Notes: a model not told the origin generated them from the letters alone. Counted from the first letter of the stretch, positions 50,368 to 59,684 are shown. The stretch is DNA of 64,000 nt from Thermincola carboxydiphila (GCA_016841045.1 JAENZX010000003.1:209282-273281), one strand, 5' to 3'. Program-made: numbers and translations.

Positions 50368-51545
50368 TGCTTTTCGAATGTTCCCCAGGCCAAAGGTTGT
50401 TCATTATCTACCATCAGTCTTCCTTTTGCCAAAACCTTTTCAATTTTAAGAGATTCTTTATTAACGATAACAAGATCAGCATCACTGCCAACAGATACGA
50501 TACCTTTTTTAGGATAGAGCTTCAAAATCTTAGCAGGGTTTTTTGTTATTAAAGCAACTCCTGTGGAAATCGAAACCACTTCTTCGTGAATAGCTTTACA
50601 TATATCATTCCAAAGAGGCTTGACTGAGCCTTTCGCTAATTTTTCCAGTTCTCCCGAATCATTAAAAACAGGCATACTTCCATTGGCATCTGAACTAACC
50701 GTAACTCTTTCCAGGGAAAGTCCACTTCTAATTATTTTTTCTAACCCCATATATACCTCTACTGCTTCAGGCGAATCGTGTTTGGAAGAAAATCCAGATG
50801 TCAGATCAATAACCCCGCCATCCCTCAGAAAGGTCATAGCTTCATCAAATAATCCTGACAATCTATTAACGTGAGTTGGAACAAACTGCGTTATTGGTAT
50901 ATCAGACCTGCTTACACTGTCAAATATTAGTGACATTCCGTTTTTTCCTTCACCTAAGTGGACATGAACTACCCCGGCTTTATTCCCAATCATTCCGCCT
51001 ATTCTTGCTTCAGCAGCAAGCCTAATCATTTCTTCAACAGTAGGTTGAGCTGAGCGGTGATCAGAAATTGCTATTTCTCCTATGCCCAGAACTTTATCAA
51101 TAAGAACCAAGTCTGACTTTACTGCCCCAGTAATAGTCCTTGTAGGCAATTCGTAAGTTCCACTATAGATATATGAAGTTATACCTTCCTCTTCCAAGCC
51201 TTTCGCTTTAGCTAACAAATCACTAATACTTCTGGTCATTCCATCAAAACCCAGTAATCCTACAACAGTGGTAATACCGCCAGTAGTTAGCTCACTTAAA
51301 CCTATTTCGGGGGTCCGTGTTCTAGGACCTCCTTCACCTCCAGCGCCTGCTATATGGACATGCTGGTCAATAAACCCAGGTAATATTAAGCATTCACCTG
51401 CATCTATTTCATCATAATCAAAAATGCTGTTGTGTATATCAATATCTGGGCTAATCATGAGAATTTTACCGGCACCAATAAGTATATCCTTCCGACCTAT
51501 GTTTTCCGGTGCATGAACAATTCCGTTCTTTACAACAGTGAACAA
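50364..51545 (-). CDS. iadA: Isoaspartyl dipeptidase
   Basis: IadA is an amidohydrolase that cleaves beta-aspartyl dipeptides arising from damaged proteins. The 393-residue protein has the metal site HVHIAGAGGEGG, further ligands in VHVHLGEG, FVPTHVNR and VSSDANGSMP, and a carboxylated-lysine region. TTG 51545 follows AGGGGG with 8-nt spacing. It is a monocistronic gene opposite to the GerD-like gene, sharing its terminator. Confidence 0.94.
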   Translation of the reverse strand: MFTVVKNGIVHAPENIGRKDILIGAGKILMISPDIDIHNSIFDYDEIDAGECLILPGFIDQHVHIAGAGGEGGPRTRTPEIGLSELTTGGITTVVGLLGFDGMTRSISDLLAKAKGLEEEGITSYIYSGTYELPTRTITGAVKSDLVLIDKVLGIGEIAISDHRSAQPTVEEMIRLAAEARIGGMIGNKAGVVHVHLGEGKNGMSLIFDSVSRSDIPITQFVPTHVNRLSGLFDEAMTFLRDGGVIDLTSGFSSKHDSPEAVEVYMGLEKIIRSGLSLERVTVSSDANGSMPVFNDSGELEKLAKGSVKPLWNDICKAIHEEVVSISTGVALITKNPAKILKLYPKKGIVSVGSDADLVIVNKESLKIEKVLAKGRLMVDNEQPLAWGTFEKQ

Positions 51546-51714
51546 TATGTTAACCCCCTAAAAGGTTAGTAAAACTTCGTATGAAGAATTAAGTCGAATA
51601 AAATAGATGTATGTGACTGTTTAGTATTTCTTGGCAAATGTATGTAAAAATGTAGATTCGCTATTGGCTCTCCTGTAAAATATGAACACAACTCTTTTTC
51701 CGGGGGTGTTTAAA

Positions 51715-52104
51715 ATGGGAAAGAAAAATTCCTTTTTTCAGAGGCGATATTTCAGGGTTCCCTTTAATACACCGGTTAAGTTCAATATTCTAAAATACCG
51801 TCAACAAAAACTAGCCCATCTTAGCACTAAAACAGGCACTGGTCTTAGCCGTGATTTGGGGGAAGATGGTATTAGTTTTATTTCAGGTTACCGCCTGCCA
51901 GTTGACATGATTATCAGAATAATTTTTCATCTGCCACAGGGCGAAAGGAGTTTTTTAGCAAGAGTTGTCAGGACTCAACCATTAGGGAAAGTTAATCTTA
52001 CCGCTGTACAATTCGTTAACCTTAACGGAACCCGGCGGGAAGACCTGCGTTCCTTTATTATCAGTGAAACCAAAAAACAATATAAATTTCTAAAATACAT
52101 CTGA
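51715..52104 (+). CDS. PilZ domain protein
   Basis: The 129-residue protein is a stand-alone PilZ-like domain: RRYFRVPFNTPVKFNIL (R-x-x-x-R-like switch), TGLSRDLGEDGISFISGYRLPVDMII and the C-terminal AVQFVNLNGTRREDLRSFI. PilZ domains bind cyclic di-GMP; the RxxxR here is only partly canonical (RRYFR), so binding is uncertain. ATG 51715 follows GGGGGTG. A hairpin follows the stop codon. Confidence 0.83.
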   Translation: MGKKNSFFQRRYFRVPFNTPVKFNILKYRQQKLAHLSTKTGTGLSRDLGEDGISFISGYRLPVDMIIRIIFHLPQGERSFLARVVRTQPLGKVNLTAVQFVNLNGTRREDLRSFIISETKKQYKFLKYI

Positions 52105-52130
52105 CAGGGAAGAGTTAAACTCTTCCCTGA
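52104..52130 (+). terminator. Hairpin after PilZ gene
   Basis: CAGGGAAGAGTT pairs with AACTCTTCCCTG (12 bp), but the tail (ATTAGTTTGTT) has only a modest T-content. Confidence 0.65.
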
Positions 52131-52229
52131 TTAGTTTGTTCTTTGCCGAGATAAAAAAACCAAGTATAATTAGGTAAGAGTTTTTTAATGGGGTGCTTCC
52201 TTCATTTGCGCCAGAAGTCTCGGGAGACT

Positions 52230-52257
52230 AAAAAAAAAAGCCCCATGTACTTATGGG
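52230..52257 (-). terminator. Terminator of the DUF441 gene
   Basis: On the minus strand CCCAT pairs with ATGGG, followed by GGGC and ten T. Confidence 0.72.
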
Positions 52258-52267
52258 ACAATTCCAT

Positions 52268-52720
52268 TTATTTAAATATATTAATCATCTTTAAAAAAAA
52301 CGCTGTAAGGCCGGCTGCCATGAGGGGACCTACAGGTATGCCCTTAAAAAAAACGATACCTATAATTCCTCCAATAACCAAACCAACCATTAGCTCAGGA
52401 TCTAATTTAAGAAGTTCCAAACCTTCACCGTTCATGTATGTTGCTATCGTACCCCCGAGTATTGCCATCAATCCAGTTAGGGAAACAAAACTGGCGGTTA
52501 TTTCTCTTGGTGGTATTTTTCCGGTGGCAAAGGGTACAAGTACCGACACCATTAAAAAAAGCAGTCCTAACTCAAGACCCCGCCGTTCTAGAAGGGGGAA
52601 TAATGAATATAACCTGGTTAACTTCACAACTAACAGAATGCACGCAGCAGTTGCAAGGATGTTTGATTTGCCAATGAGTCCTATAAGTATAAGAGCCACC
52701 AAAATTACTTCTCCCCACAT
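52268..52720 (-). CDS. DUF441 (YeaL-like) membrane protein
   Basis: The 150-residue protein belongs to the DUF441/YeaL family: an N-terminal hydrophobic segment, [30 protein letters not shown] and [30 protein letters not shown]. Four membrane segments are likely. Function is unknown. ATG 52720 has GGAGG behind it on the minus strand. A + strand frame over the same region is only a shadow. Confidence 0.92.
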   Translation of the reverse strand: MWGEVILVALILIGLIGKSNILATAACILLVVKLTRLYSLFPLLERRGLELGLLFLMVSVLVPFATGKIPPREITASFVSLTGLMAILGGTIATYMNGEGLELLKLDPELMVGLVIGGIIGIVFFKGIPVGPLMAAGLTAFFLKMINIFK

Positions 52721-52848
52721 TTAAGGATCCTCCTCAACATTACATAATACGTTTAATATAAACTTATGCTTAATAATTAAGTTATGCTATTAATTTTGTT
52801 ATATTACTGTTGAGAATAGGGGAGATTTTAGTCTGCGAAACTATATTA

Positions 52849-53586
52849 TTAGATAATTATTAGAGACTGAGAAGGTTTAATTGAGTTATTTCTCAAAATA
52901 GGAACTATTTTATATATGCTTTTTTGCAGGCAAAAATCAATATCTGCTCCATAACCAAGCCTTTGAAGAGTGGAGCCGCTTTTGGTATGAGCTAATAGCT
53001 GGTTCAAATCGTCTTTGAAGTAATTGTAAAGATAGTAAAAAGTTTTGGCCATTTCGCTCTGCCTGATATCCTCAGTATTCTCTTTTAATAAAGTTACAAG
53101 ATATCCTGCTCCCAGTACATCTTCAAGAGCAAGCTTACCTTTTGACCCTGCGCACACAATCATTATGTCCCTGGAATAACCAACGGCACAGGAGATAACT
53201 GCGCCAGCATTTATAAAACTTCCTATCAATAGGTTTTTTGCAGGCTTACAAGACTTAATGGCCCTGGTACCGTTAGTAGTTGTAAGCACTATCTTTTTTC
53301 CGAAAACCTTTTCCTTGGTAAATTCATGTGGAGAATTGCCCAATTCAAAAGTGCTAATTTTTTTACCGCTAAGTTCACCGGCAACAATAAAAGAACCTTC
53401 TTCAAGTCTGGAACTTACTTCCAATGCCTCTTCAGGGTTCAAAACAGGTATTACTTCACTGCATCCATTAGCCGAAGCAGTCACAATTGTGCTGGTACAC
53501 CTGAAAATGTCAAGAACAATAGCTGTCTTACCGTAAATTTTCTGAGGGGTAATTTCTTTTAACGATGGAATTATATCAACAATCAT
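52849..53586 (-). CDS. comB: 2-phosphosulfolactate phosphatase
   Basis: ComB removes phosphate from 2-phosphosulfolactate to give sulfolactate. The 245-residue protein has the family segments KTAIVLDIFRCTSTIV, FELGNSPHEFTKE, LTTTNGTRAI and ALEDVLGAGYLV. ATG 53586 lies inside comA, and the genes overlap by 11 bp, so translation is coupled. In Bacillus the ComA/ComB homologues make the 3-sulfolactate that accumulates in spores; this role is more likely here than coenzyme M synthesis. Confidence 0.93.
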   Translation of the reverse strand: MIVDIIPSLKEITPQKIYGKTAIVLDIFRCTSTIVTASANGCSEVIPVLNPEEALEVSSRLEEGSFIVAGELSGKKISTFELGNSPHEFTKEKVFGKKIVLTTTNGTRAIKSCKPAKNLLIGSFINAGAVISCAVGYSRDIMIVCAGSKGKLALEDVLGAGYLVTLLKENTEDIRQSEMAKTFYYLYNYFKDDLNQLLAHTKSGSTLQRLGYGADIDFCLQKSIYKIVPILRNNSIKPSQSLIII

Positions 53587-54403
53587 ACATCCCACTCTTA
53601 TCTGGATCAGCTGATAAAGCCTTTAAGGTATCACTGCGCAAACCAACTCTTAAGGCTTCTAGAGCAAGAATTTCTGAAGGCGAAATATTTCCCACATTAA
53701 CATTAGGGCCAAATTGCAAAATCAGCTCCTGCTGTTGGCTCTTTAGAGGTGCTTCCCAGATAATTTTACTTTGGTCATCAATACCAGCTACAATTTCATC
53801 AAATCTATCTTTTAAAATAGCGCCTTTATTATCAAACACCCCAATGTTCTTGCCAGATTCTCTTGCTTCTACGATGACTTTATTGACTCCTGCTTCCAGG
53901 TCGGCGTTAACCTGATTAATCATATCCTTGGTTTTGACATTATTTTCAGGATCTTTCTTACCCACTTCTGATAACACATGAAAACCCAGCGAACCTGCTT
54001 TACCAATTATGTTTCGACGCAAATAAGGAGACATAGTTATTGTGCCGTCTGATACCTCAATTGCTGAAAAGCCCAATTCTTTGGCCCGACTAAGAAAATC
54101 ATCAACTTTATTCTGAATTACGGCAACCTCCAGGAATGTTCCACCAGGATAGATATGGATTCCATGAGACCTAACAGCTGCTATCTTTCTTTTTAGCAAA
54201 TCAATTTTGTACAGTGCAGGAGTTCCGAATGCAAGTTTTACATAATCTATGAACTCAGAGGCCACTGACAGCATTTCCAGAGTTTCCTGTAAACCAAGAC
54301 CTTTATCCATCACCATTGTCAACCCGTTACTACGCGGTTTTTTAATCCTGGAGGAAAGGGGCATGCGGATTATATCACTCCATGCACCGTTATTTTTGTC
54401 CAA
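53576..54403 (-). CDS. comA: Phosphosulfolactate synthase
   Basis: ComA adds sulfite to phosphoenolpyruvate to give phosphosulfolactate. The 275-residue TIM-barrel protein has PRSNGLTMVMDKGLG, the segments DYVKLAFGTPALY and IHIYPGGTFLEVA, and the C-terminal VIVEARESGKNIGVFD and QQELILQFGPNVNVGNISPSEILALEALRVGLRSDTL. TTG 54403 has AAGGAG at 9-nt spacing, whereas ATG 54412 abuts the ribosome site. It is the first gene of a comA-comB operon. Confidence 0.93.
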   Translation of the reverse strand: MDKNNGAWSDIIRMPLSSRIKKPRSNGLTMVMDKGLGLQETLEMLSVASEFIDYVKLAFGTPALYKIDLLKRKIAAVRSHGIHIYPGGTFLEVAVIQNKVDDFLSRAKELGFSAIEVSDGTITMSPYLRRNIIGKAGSLGFHVLSEVGKKDPENNVKTKDMINQVNADLEAGVNKVIVEARESGKNIGVFDNKGAILKDRFDEIVAGIDDQSKIIWEAPLKSQQQELILQFGPNVNVGNISPSEILALEALRVGLRSDTLKALSADPDKSGMYDC

Positions 54404-54494
54404 GGTTGTCATCTCCTTTCAGATACTTTCCATTTACCTTATCTATTTTATTGCAGCAGAGCTTTTGAGGTTACAACTTACGTTATAAATAACT

Positions 54495-54521
54495 AAAAGC
54501 CTGGGCTTATCCCAGGCTTTT
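54495..54521. terminator. Bidirectional terminator near comA and the MFS gene
   Basis: AAAAGCCTGGG pairs with CCCAGGCTTTT (11 bp, 5-nt loop); it ends the minus-strand MFS transcript and works on both strands. Confidence 0.88.
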
Positions 54522-54580
54522 ACATTCGTGTTTTTTAATTTGTTTTTACTTACGTACTGATATTCCCAGAAATGTGGTTG

Positions 54581-55972
54581 TCATGGCTGTTCTTTGTTTG
54601 ATTCTTTGTCTAATTCTTTGTCAGATTCTTTACCGGAAGTATCTTCTTCGTTTTTCTTTAACGGTTTCCGTGTAACCAATTTTCCAATTGAATTTCTAAA
54701 GGTTACAGTCTCAAGAAAAACAACTCCCCAGCTCTTTTTACCGCCTTTTTTGTTATCTTGGGTATCTTCCTGCTGTTGTGCTGGTGCTTTAGAAGGAAGT
54801 GCTAACAGACAAATAATTCCTACAACTAACGCTGCACCAGCGCTTGACCAAAACATTACGTATCTTCCAAAACCGTTTAAGAATCCAAAAAGGGGAGGAC
54901 CTGCTGCAACTCCAAAAAATCTGACTCCACCATATAAAGATGTCACCATTCCTCTTTCTTGTATTGAAACAGCGCTGGTAATTAGGGTGTTTAGACAGGG
55001 CAATATTAATCCAACACCTATACCAGTGGCTGACATAACCCCTACAAAATACCAAGGATTTTTTAAAAACGGAAGAATCCCTAATGTAATAGTCATTAGG
55101 CCAAACCCGATAATAACTAACTTTTTCATCAATGAAACCTGTTTTTTAATAAATGTACCGGTGGTGAAGGATGTAACACTCATGGCCAACACTGGAATAG
55201 CAAGTACAAAACCTTTTTTAACTCCGAAAAGTTTCATACTGGTTTCAAGGTAATCAGAAAGAAAAAATAATATCCCGAATAGAAGTAAAAGTGCCAACGA
55301 ACCTGCAGCAAATGCCGAAATAAGACAGGCTGCCTTATTTTTAAATATCGTTTTTATAGATTTTAAGTATTGGCTAATACTTTGTTTTGACCGCTCTGAC
55401 TGTGGTTCATTAATGAAAAACCATACCAGAAGTGCAATTGGAACTGTAAGTATGGGGAAAAGAAAAAATGTACCAAACCAGGCCAACAATGCTATCAAAG
55501 AGCCCAAAATCGGGCTTACTACTTTACCTAAACCATTGGATGCTTCAAAATAACCAAGAGCTTTACTTCTTTCCTTGGAAGTAAATATATCACCAACCAG
55601 AGCCATTGTAACAGGTGCAGTTCCCGCTGCCCCAATTCCCTGAATTATTCTTCCGGCAATTATTAACCAATAGGCAGCTTTGTCTAGTAAAACCGCTGCG
55701 CCGCCTGCAACAAGTCCGCCTATACCGTAAATAATCAGTGCAGGTGCTATAATTTTTTTTCGGCCAATCCTGTCAGACAAAAAGCCCGCTAATGGTATGG
55801 TAAGGCCAGCCGGTATTGAGAATAAAGATATTACAAGACTTGTTTGAAACTGTGTGATCCCAAGCTTCTGCTGCATCTGGGGCAGAACAGGTATTAACAT
55901 TGAATTTCCTAAGACCATGATGAAAGGGACTGCTCCCAAAATGGCTAAAAGCAACTTGGTTTTACCCTTCAA
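54581..55972 (-). CDS. MFS transporter
   Basis: The 463-residue protein is a major facilitator superfamily drug- or metabolite-exporter type with about twelve membrane segments. Motifs are GNSMLIPVLPQM in helix 1, GFLSDRIGRKKI (loop 2-3) and GRIIQGIGAAGTAPVTMALVGDIF in the helix 4-5 region, pointing to the DHA1 branch. A charged Lys/Glu-rich tail ends it. The start is TTG 55972 behind AAAGGAGG; the ORF could extend to 56026 without a ribosome site. The substrate is unknown. Confidence 0.9.
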   Translation of the reverse strand: MKGKTKLLLAILGAVPFIMVLGNSMLIPVLPQMQQKLGITQFQTSLVISLFSIPAGLTIPLAGFLSDRIGRKKIIAPALIIYGIGGLVAGGAAVLLDKAAYWLIIAGRIIQGIGAAGTAPVTMALVGDIFTSKERSKALGYFEASNGLGKVVSPILGSLIALLAWFGTFFLFPILTVPIALLVWFFINEPQSERSKQSISQYLKSIKTIFKNKAACLISAFAAGSLALLLLFGILFFLSDYLETSMKLFGVKKGFVLAIPVLAMSVTSFTTGTFIKKQVSLMKKLVIIGFGLMTITLGILPFLKNPWYFVGVMSATGIGVGLILPCLNTLITSAVSIQERGMVTSLYGGVRFFGVAAGPPLFGFLNGFGRYVMFWSSAGAALVVGIICLLALPSKAPAQQQEDTQDNKKGGKKSWGVVFLETVTFRNSIGKLVTRKPLKKNEEDTSGKESDKELDKESNKEQP

Positions 55973-56101
55973 ATCAATTTCCTCCTTTGTTCTGGTAGAT
56001 ATTAATGTCCCCACTGAATTACCCATGTATTCAGTTCTCGCTATTCTATTTATTTACAGTTCAGAATAAATTAAAGAAAAACAAGTTGGGGGATTGTTAA
56101 A

Positions 56102-56380
56102 TTGTTTTTAGTAAACGATAAGACCGTTTTTCTTATGGCGACGCTTAGATTTATTTCATGCGTAATCGAGTTCACTGCTGCTATGCTTTTTCTTAAATTC
56201 GACAGTATAGAAAAGGCTCTTAAAATCAATGCTGTTCTTGCTTTAATTGGGCCAACTATTATGACGATAGTGATGATTCTTGGATTAGCAGGAATCAGCG
56301 GCCGCGTGCCTACCAGTAAATTTATTATTATCTTATCCGGCGTACTGCTTATCTTTTGGGGGGTTAGTAAGGGTAGGTAA
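56102..56380 (+). CDS. DUF2619 (YqhV-like) membrane protein
   Basis: The 92-residue protein has three hydrophobic segments and the DUF2619 pattern: MATLRFISCVIEFTAAMLFLKFDSIEKALKINAVLALIGPTIM and KFIIILSGVLLIFWGVSK. YqhV-like proteins occur in spore formers near spoIIIA genes and have no known function. TTG 56102 is behind GGGGG. It diverges from the MFS gene. Confidence 0.85.
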   Translation: MFLVNDKTVFLMATLRFISCVIEFTAAMLFLKFDSIEKALKINAVLALIGPTIMTIVMILGLAGISGRVPTSKFIIILSGVLLIFWGVSKGR

Positions 56381-56502
56381 ATTTAAAAGCAATTAAAATT
56401 GACAGCATAAAGTAAATTGAGCCGTTAATTGGATTAATATTAAATAGAAATTCTACAAAAACTTATAATGCAACAAATTAACTAGTAAAGGAAGGTCTTA
56501 AA

Positions 56503-56733
56503 TTGAGCGGTAAAAAATCCAATACAAACAAAAAAACCAAAAAAAGAAAAGAAAACTATACAGACATAAGTAATGTTAACGGTGAGATTACAAATGAAGA
56601 GTTCGCCAACGAATTCTTTGACTATCCTGTTGGAAGGGATGTAGGTGATGCCGGGTTTCTATACAGTTTTTCAGGTGCAGAGCTTGAAGATATAAATTCA
56701 GCTAAAAATGTTAAAGATGAAGTAAAAAGGTAG
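56503..56733 (+). CDS. Small charged hypothetical protein
   Basis: The 76-residue protein has a strongly basic N-terminus (NTNKKTKKRKENY) and an acidic C-terminal half. It has no hydrophobic segment and no family is recognised. TTG 56503 is behind AAGGAAGG, and a terminator follows the stop, which supports a true gene. It may be a small spore or DNA-associated protein; this is a guess. Confidence 0.6.
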   Translation: MSGKKSNTNKKTKKRKENYTDISNVNGEITNEEFANEFFDYPVGRDVGDAGFLYSFSGAELEDINSAKNVKDEVKR

Positions 56734-56754
56734 CCTAACGGCTGCCTTTTTTTA
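56725..56754 (+). terminator. Terminator after the small charged gene
   Basis: AAAAAGGTAGCC pairs with GGCTGCCTTTTTTT across a 4-nt loop. Confidence 0.9.
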
Positions 56755-56830
56755 CTTCATAAGTAGAGAGGAATCTTTGTAAATTTATAGAATAACAAGA
56801 AACATTATCAATATAGAGGAGATATGTAAT

Positions 56831-58366
56831 TTGAACAAAAAACAGATTTACGCAAAACTAGCTCTCTTTGTTTTTATGCTGTCATTTTTTAACTGGCTCC
56901 AACCAAATGCGGCTGCTGCATCAAATATTTACGGTAGTTATACTGCTCCAGATGGGTTCCAGGTTGTAAGTTATGCACAGGAATGGGCAGATGTTTCAAA
57001 ACTGAAAGGTGTATATGAGGAGCTTCTAAAAAACACTCACGGTGAAGAATTTAAACTGCTCCGGCGTATTGATATTCACCCCGGTTCTGACCCTCAGGGT
57101 ATGTCCGCCGCAGGTCGCTGGTTTGGCAGGTGGGAGATAAAAAACGGCATACCCATTCTCCTTGGGAACAGTCATATTGATATTTACAACGGGTCCAGCT
57201 ATACAAGTGTACCAGAGATTGCCAGAACCCTGTCCCATGAATATGGACATCATTTTACTTATTATTACTATTTCAAAACAGAAAAACGACCATGGGAGCA
57301 GTGGAGGAATACAGGGTTGGCATCGGCCAGAAACCTAAAGTATAACATGAATGTAAGCACCGAATTAGTCCCTCATAAATGGATTATCCAGGAGATAGCA
57401 GCAGAAGACTATGTACAATTGTTAGGTTCACCTACAGCTAAAGAAAGCTATGATTTTCAAGATATTGGGGAACGCATCGGTAATGGCGAAATACATTATG
57501 ATACTAATATATTTAACTTTCATCCTCAGGAGAACTATGAGATTCCGCTGGCTTCCAATTTGCCGGGGTTGAAGCAATATTGGCTTAAGGCGTCGGGATT
57601 GCAGAACCAAAGTGGGGAGGCTCCATCTCAAACCTCTCTTAAACTCGAACAGATTAAGACATTTAGGCATATTGATACTCCTCAGTACCGGTTCACCTGG
57701 GACAGCAGTACGGATGACAAAACAGCAAATTTAGAATATACCTTGGTATGGTTTCAACGGGACAGTTCCAGCTTCAACCTTTATCCCATAAAAACTGTTA
57801 ACTCTGAAGAACCATTGCAAGCAGTGTTTGGTGCTGCTTCAAATGAATCTCAATATATTTGGGAAGAGCTTCCCAGCGGTGTCGCTTACTTTGTAGTATA
57901 TATAAAAGATTTTGATGGTAACATCACTTCTTCCCGCATTTTAGCCATTGATTTTTCCAGCCCTTATGACCCTGACACAGTCCTAATCGATGATAACTCA
58001 ATATCCCGTAACTTATGGTTAACACCACGTGTATCTGTGAATAAAAACCAATTACTATTTGATGTTAATCCATTTATCAAAGACGGCAGGACCCTGGTTC
58101 CTCTCAGGGGTATTTTTGAAGAGCTTGGCGCTGTTGTATCCTGGGAACCTGACAGCAAAATAGTAAAGGCTGAGAGGGAAGGGACAACTGTCGACCTTAA
58201 GATAGGAAGCTCCACTGCTTATGTTAATAATTCTCCTGTATCACTTGATGTACCGGCACTGATTGTCAATGGACGTACAATGGTCCCACTAAGGTTTATC
58301 GGTGAATCTTTCGGGGCTAAGGTGGACTGGAACCCAAACCTAAAGTTAGCCAAAATTACAATTTAA
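56831..58366 (+). CDS. Secreted HExxH metalloprotease-like protein with copper amine oxidase-like domain
   Basis: The 511-residue protein has a signal peptide (residues 1-30, ending NAAAAS). The middle domain contains LSHEYGHHFTYYYYF, an HExxH zinc motif near residue 137, with a later IQEIAAEDYVQLLG glutamate that may be the third ligand. The region of about 270-380 looks like a fibronectin-type fold. Residues about 400-511 are a copper amine oxidase N-terminal-like domain (NPFIKDGRTLVPLRGIFEELGAVVSWEPD, VNGRTMVPLRFIGESFGAKVDW), which anchors proteins to the surface in clostridia. TTG 56831 follows GAGGAGA. A secreted protease is likely, substrate unknown. Confidence 0.82.
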   Translation: MNKKQIYAKLALFVFMLSFFNWLQPNAAAASNIYGSYTAPDGFQVVSYAQEWADVSKLKGVYEELLKNTHGEEFKLLRRIDIHPGSDPQGMSAAGRWFGRWEIKNGIPILLGNSHIDIYNGSSYTSVPEIARTLSHEYGHHFTYYYYFKTEKRPWEQWRNTGLASARNLKYNMNVSTELVPHKWIIQEIAAEDYVQLLGSPTAKESYDFQDIGERIGNGEIHYDTNIFNFHPQENYEIPLASNLPGLKQYWLKASGLQNQSGEAPSQTSLKLEQIKTFRHIDTPQYRFTWDSSTDDKTANLEYTLVWFQRDSSSFNLYPIKTVNSEEPLQAVFGAASNESQYIWEELPSGVAYFVVYIKDFDGNITSSRILAIDFSSPYDPDTVLIDDNSISRNLWLTPRVSVNKNQLLFDVNPFIKDGRTLVPLRGIFEELGAVVSWEPDSKIVKAEREGTTVDLKIGSSTAYVNNSPVSLDVPALIVNGRTMVPLRFIGESFGAKVDWNPNLKLAKITI

Positions 58367-58489
58367 TATTTATCTTTTAAATTATTGTAAACAAACGGTA
58401 CAAAAACAATTTCTAATATCGTAATAAATAATCGAAACCAGATGAAAAAAATTGGCAGCTAGTTCTCAGGAGGTGAATAATAGTAGATT

Positions 58490-58530
58490 TTTTATAATTT
58501 AAAATCTAATTTTTATAATTTGAAATCTAA
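58490..58530. repeat. Two 20-bp direct repeats upstream of the SLH gene
   Basis: TTTTATAATTTAAAATCTAA (58490-58509) recurs as TTTTATAATTTGAAATCTAA (58511-58530) with one mismatch. It lies just before the ribosome site of the SLH gene. Confidence 0.9.
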
Positions 58531-58547
58531 TAGGGGGTTAACTAAAA

Positions 58548-59558
58548 ATGAAACTTAAAAAGATTTATGCATTGTTAGTACTTAGTGTTTTTCTCTTAGG
58601 CACTTTAACATCCGGAGCCTTTGCATTTAAGGACATGAATAACGCTAAGTGGGCAGAAAAACATGTATCAAAAATGATTGCCGAAGATGTAGTCAAAGGT
58701 TATAAAGACGGGACCTTCAGGCCTAATAAACCCGTAACACAAGGTGAAGCAGTGGTTATGACAATGAGAATGTTAGGTGATGTCACAATTTCAGATTCAG
58801 TCTACAGCGCTGTTTATTTCAAAAATAGTATTCCTGATTGGGTCTATGCCCCGGCAGTCTTGGCTGCTTCTAAAGGATTCATCGATGAATCAAAATCGGG
58901 AGAATTCCAGTATAACAAACCAGCTACCAGAGAGTGGGTAGCAAAACTGATAGTTAAAGCTTTTGCTTTAGAGGACAAAGAAGGAACATTGAATTTTAAA
59001 GATCTCAATAAAATCTCTGAAGCCGCTGTTCCCTTTATCAAAACAGCATATTCCAATGGTGTAATCAAAGGTTTCCCAGATAACAGCTTTAAACCCCAAA
59101 AACCTGTAACCAGAGCTGAAATAGTTGTTATGCTGCAGTTAGCTGATGATTTGGTAGAACAAGATCTTACCAATCCTGACTTTTTGATATTAGCAAATAA
59201 ATTCCGTGGCGTAATCACAGAAACCTATAACACCGTTGCAGATGAAGCTTATCTGAAACTAAATATTACCAAATCTAACGAGATCAAATTGCCTGTAAGC
59301 CCATCCGTAAAAGTATATATTAACGGTGAAGCAAAAACTTTTGATGATATCCAAGTAAATTCGAAAGCACAAGTAATCCTGGATAAAAATGAAAAGGTCG
59401 TTAACTTTATAGACGTAACTGCTAAACCTGAAGTTAAGCCTGAGCTTAAAAAACCTGAAAACTCAAACAAACCTGAACTCTCCAATAAACCTGAGCTTTC
59501 AAATAAACCTGAACTTGTTGAAAAAACAAAAGAGCAGCAAAACAACAAAAAGAAATAA
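58548..59558 (+). CDS. S-layer homology (SLH) domain protein
   Basis: The 336-residue secreted protein has a signal peptide (about 1-27) and three SLH repeats (KWAEKHVSKMIAEDVVKGYKDGTFRPNKPVTQGEAVVM, a second with IPDWVYAPAVLAASKGFID, and a third with VIKGFPDNSFKPQKPVTRAEIVVML), followed by a beta-type domain (about 230-300) and a C-terminal tail of three SNKPEL-type repeats. SLH domains attach proteins to secondary cell-wall polysaccharide. ATG 58548 is behind AGGGGG. It forms a surface-protein pair with the preceding gene. Confidence 0.93.
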   Translation: MKLKKIYALLVLSVFLLGTLTSGAFAFKDMNNAKWAEKHVSKMIAEDVVKGYKDGTFRPNKPVTQGEAVVMTMRMLGDVTISDSVYSAVYFKNSIPDWVYAPAVLAASKGFIDESKSGEFQYNKPATREWVAKLIVKAFALEDKEGTLNFKDLNKISEAAVPFIKTAYSNGVIKGFPDNSFKPQKPVTRAEIVVMLQLADDLVEQDLTNPDFLILANKFRGVITETYNTVADEAYLKLNITKSNEIKLPVSPSVKVYINGEAKTFDDIQVNSKAQVILDKNEKVVNFIDVTAKPEVKPELKKPENSNKPELSNKPELSNKPELVEKTKEQQNNKKK

Positions 59559-59579
59559 ACCGCATCACACTTTATAAAG

Positions 59580-59610
59580 CCATGTAGGATTTTACTACAT
59601 GGTTTTTTTT
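59580..59610 (+). terminator. Terminator after the SLH gene
   Basis: CCATGTAG pairs with CTACATGG (8 bp, 7-nt loop), followed by TTTTTTTT. Confidence 0.9.
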
Positions 59611-59657
59611 TATGCTGCAGCAAATATTTGTTTCTAAAAATGAAAAAGAGCGTAATG

Positions 59658-59684
59658 AAAAAAAGGAGCGGTAACGCTCCTTTT
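59658..59684 (-). terminator. Terminator of the CotJC-like gene
   Basis: AAAGGAGCG pairs with CGCTCCTTT (4-nt loop); on the minus strand a T-run follows. Confidence 0.85.

Noticed and set aside
52188-52724. Plus-strand 178-codon ORF
   Set aside because: It lies antisense to the clear DUF441 gene and is rich in Pro/Ser/Thr as expected for a shadow frame.
54594-55253. Plus-strand 219-codon ORF
   Set aside because: Antisense shadow of the MFS transporter; no family and no ribosome site.
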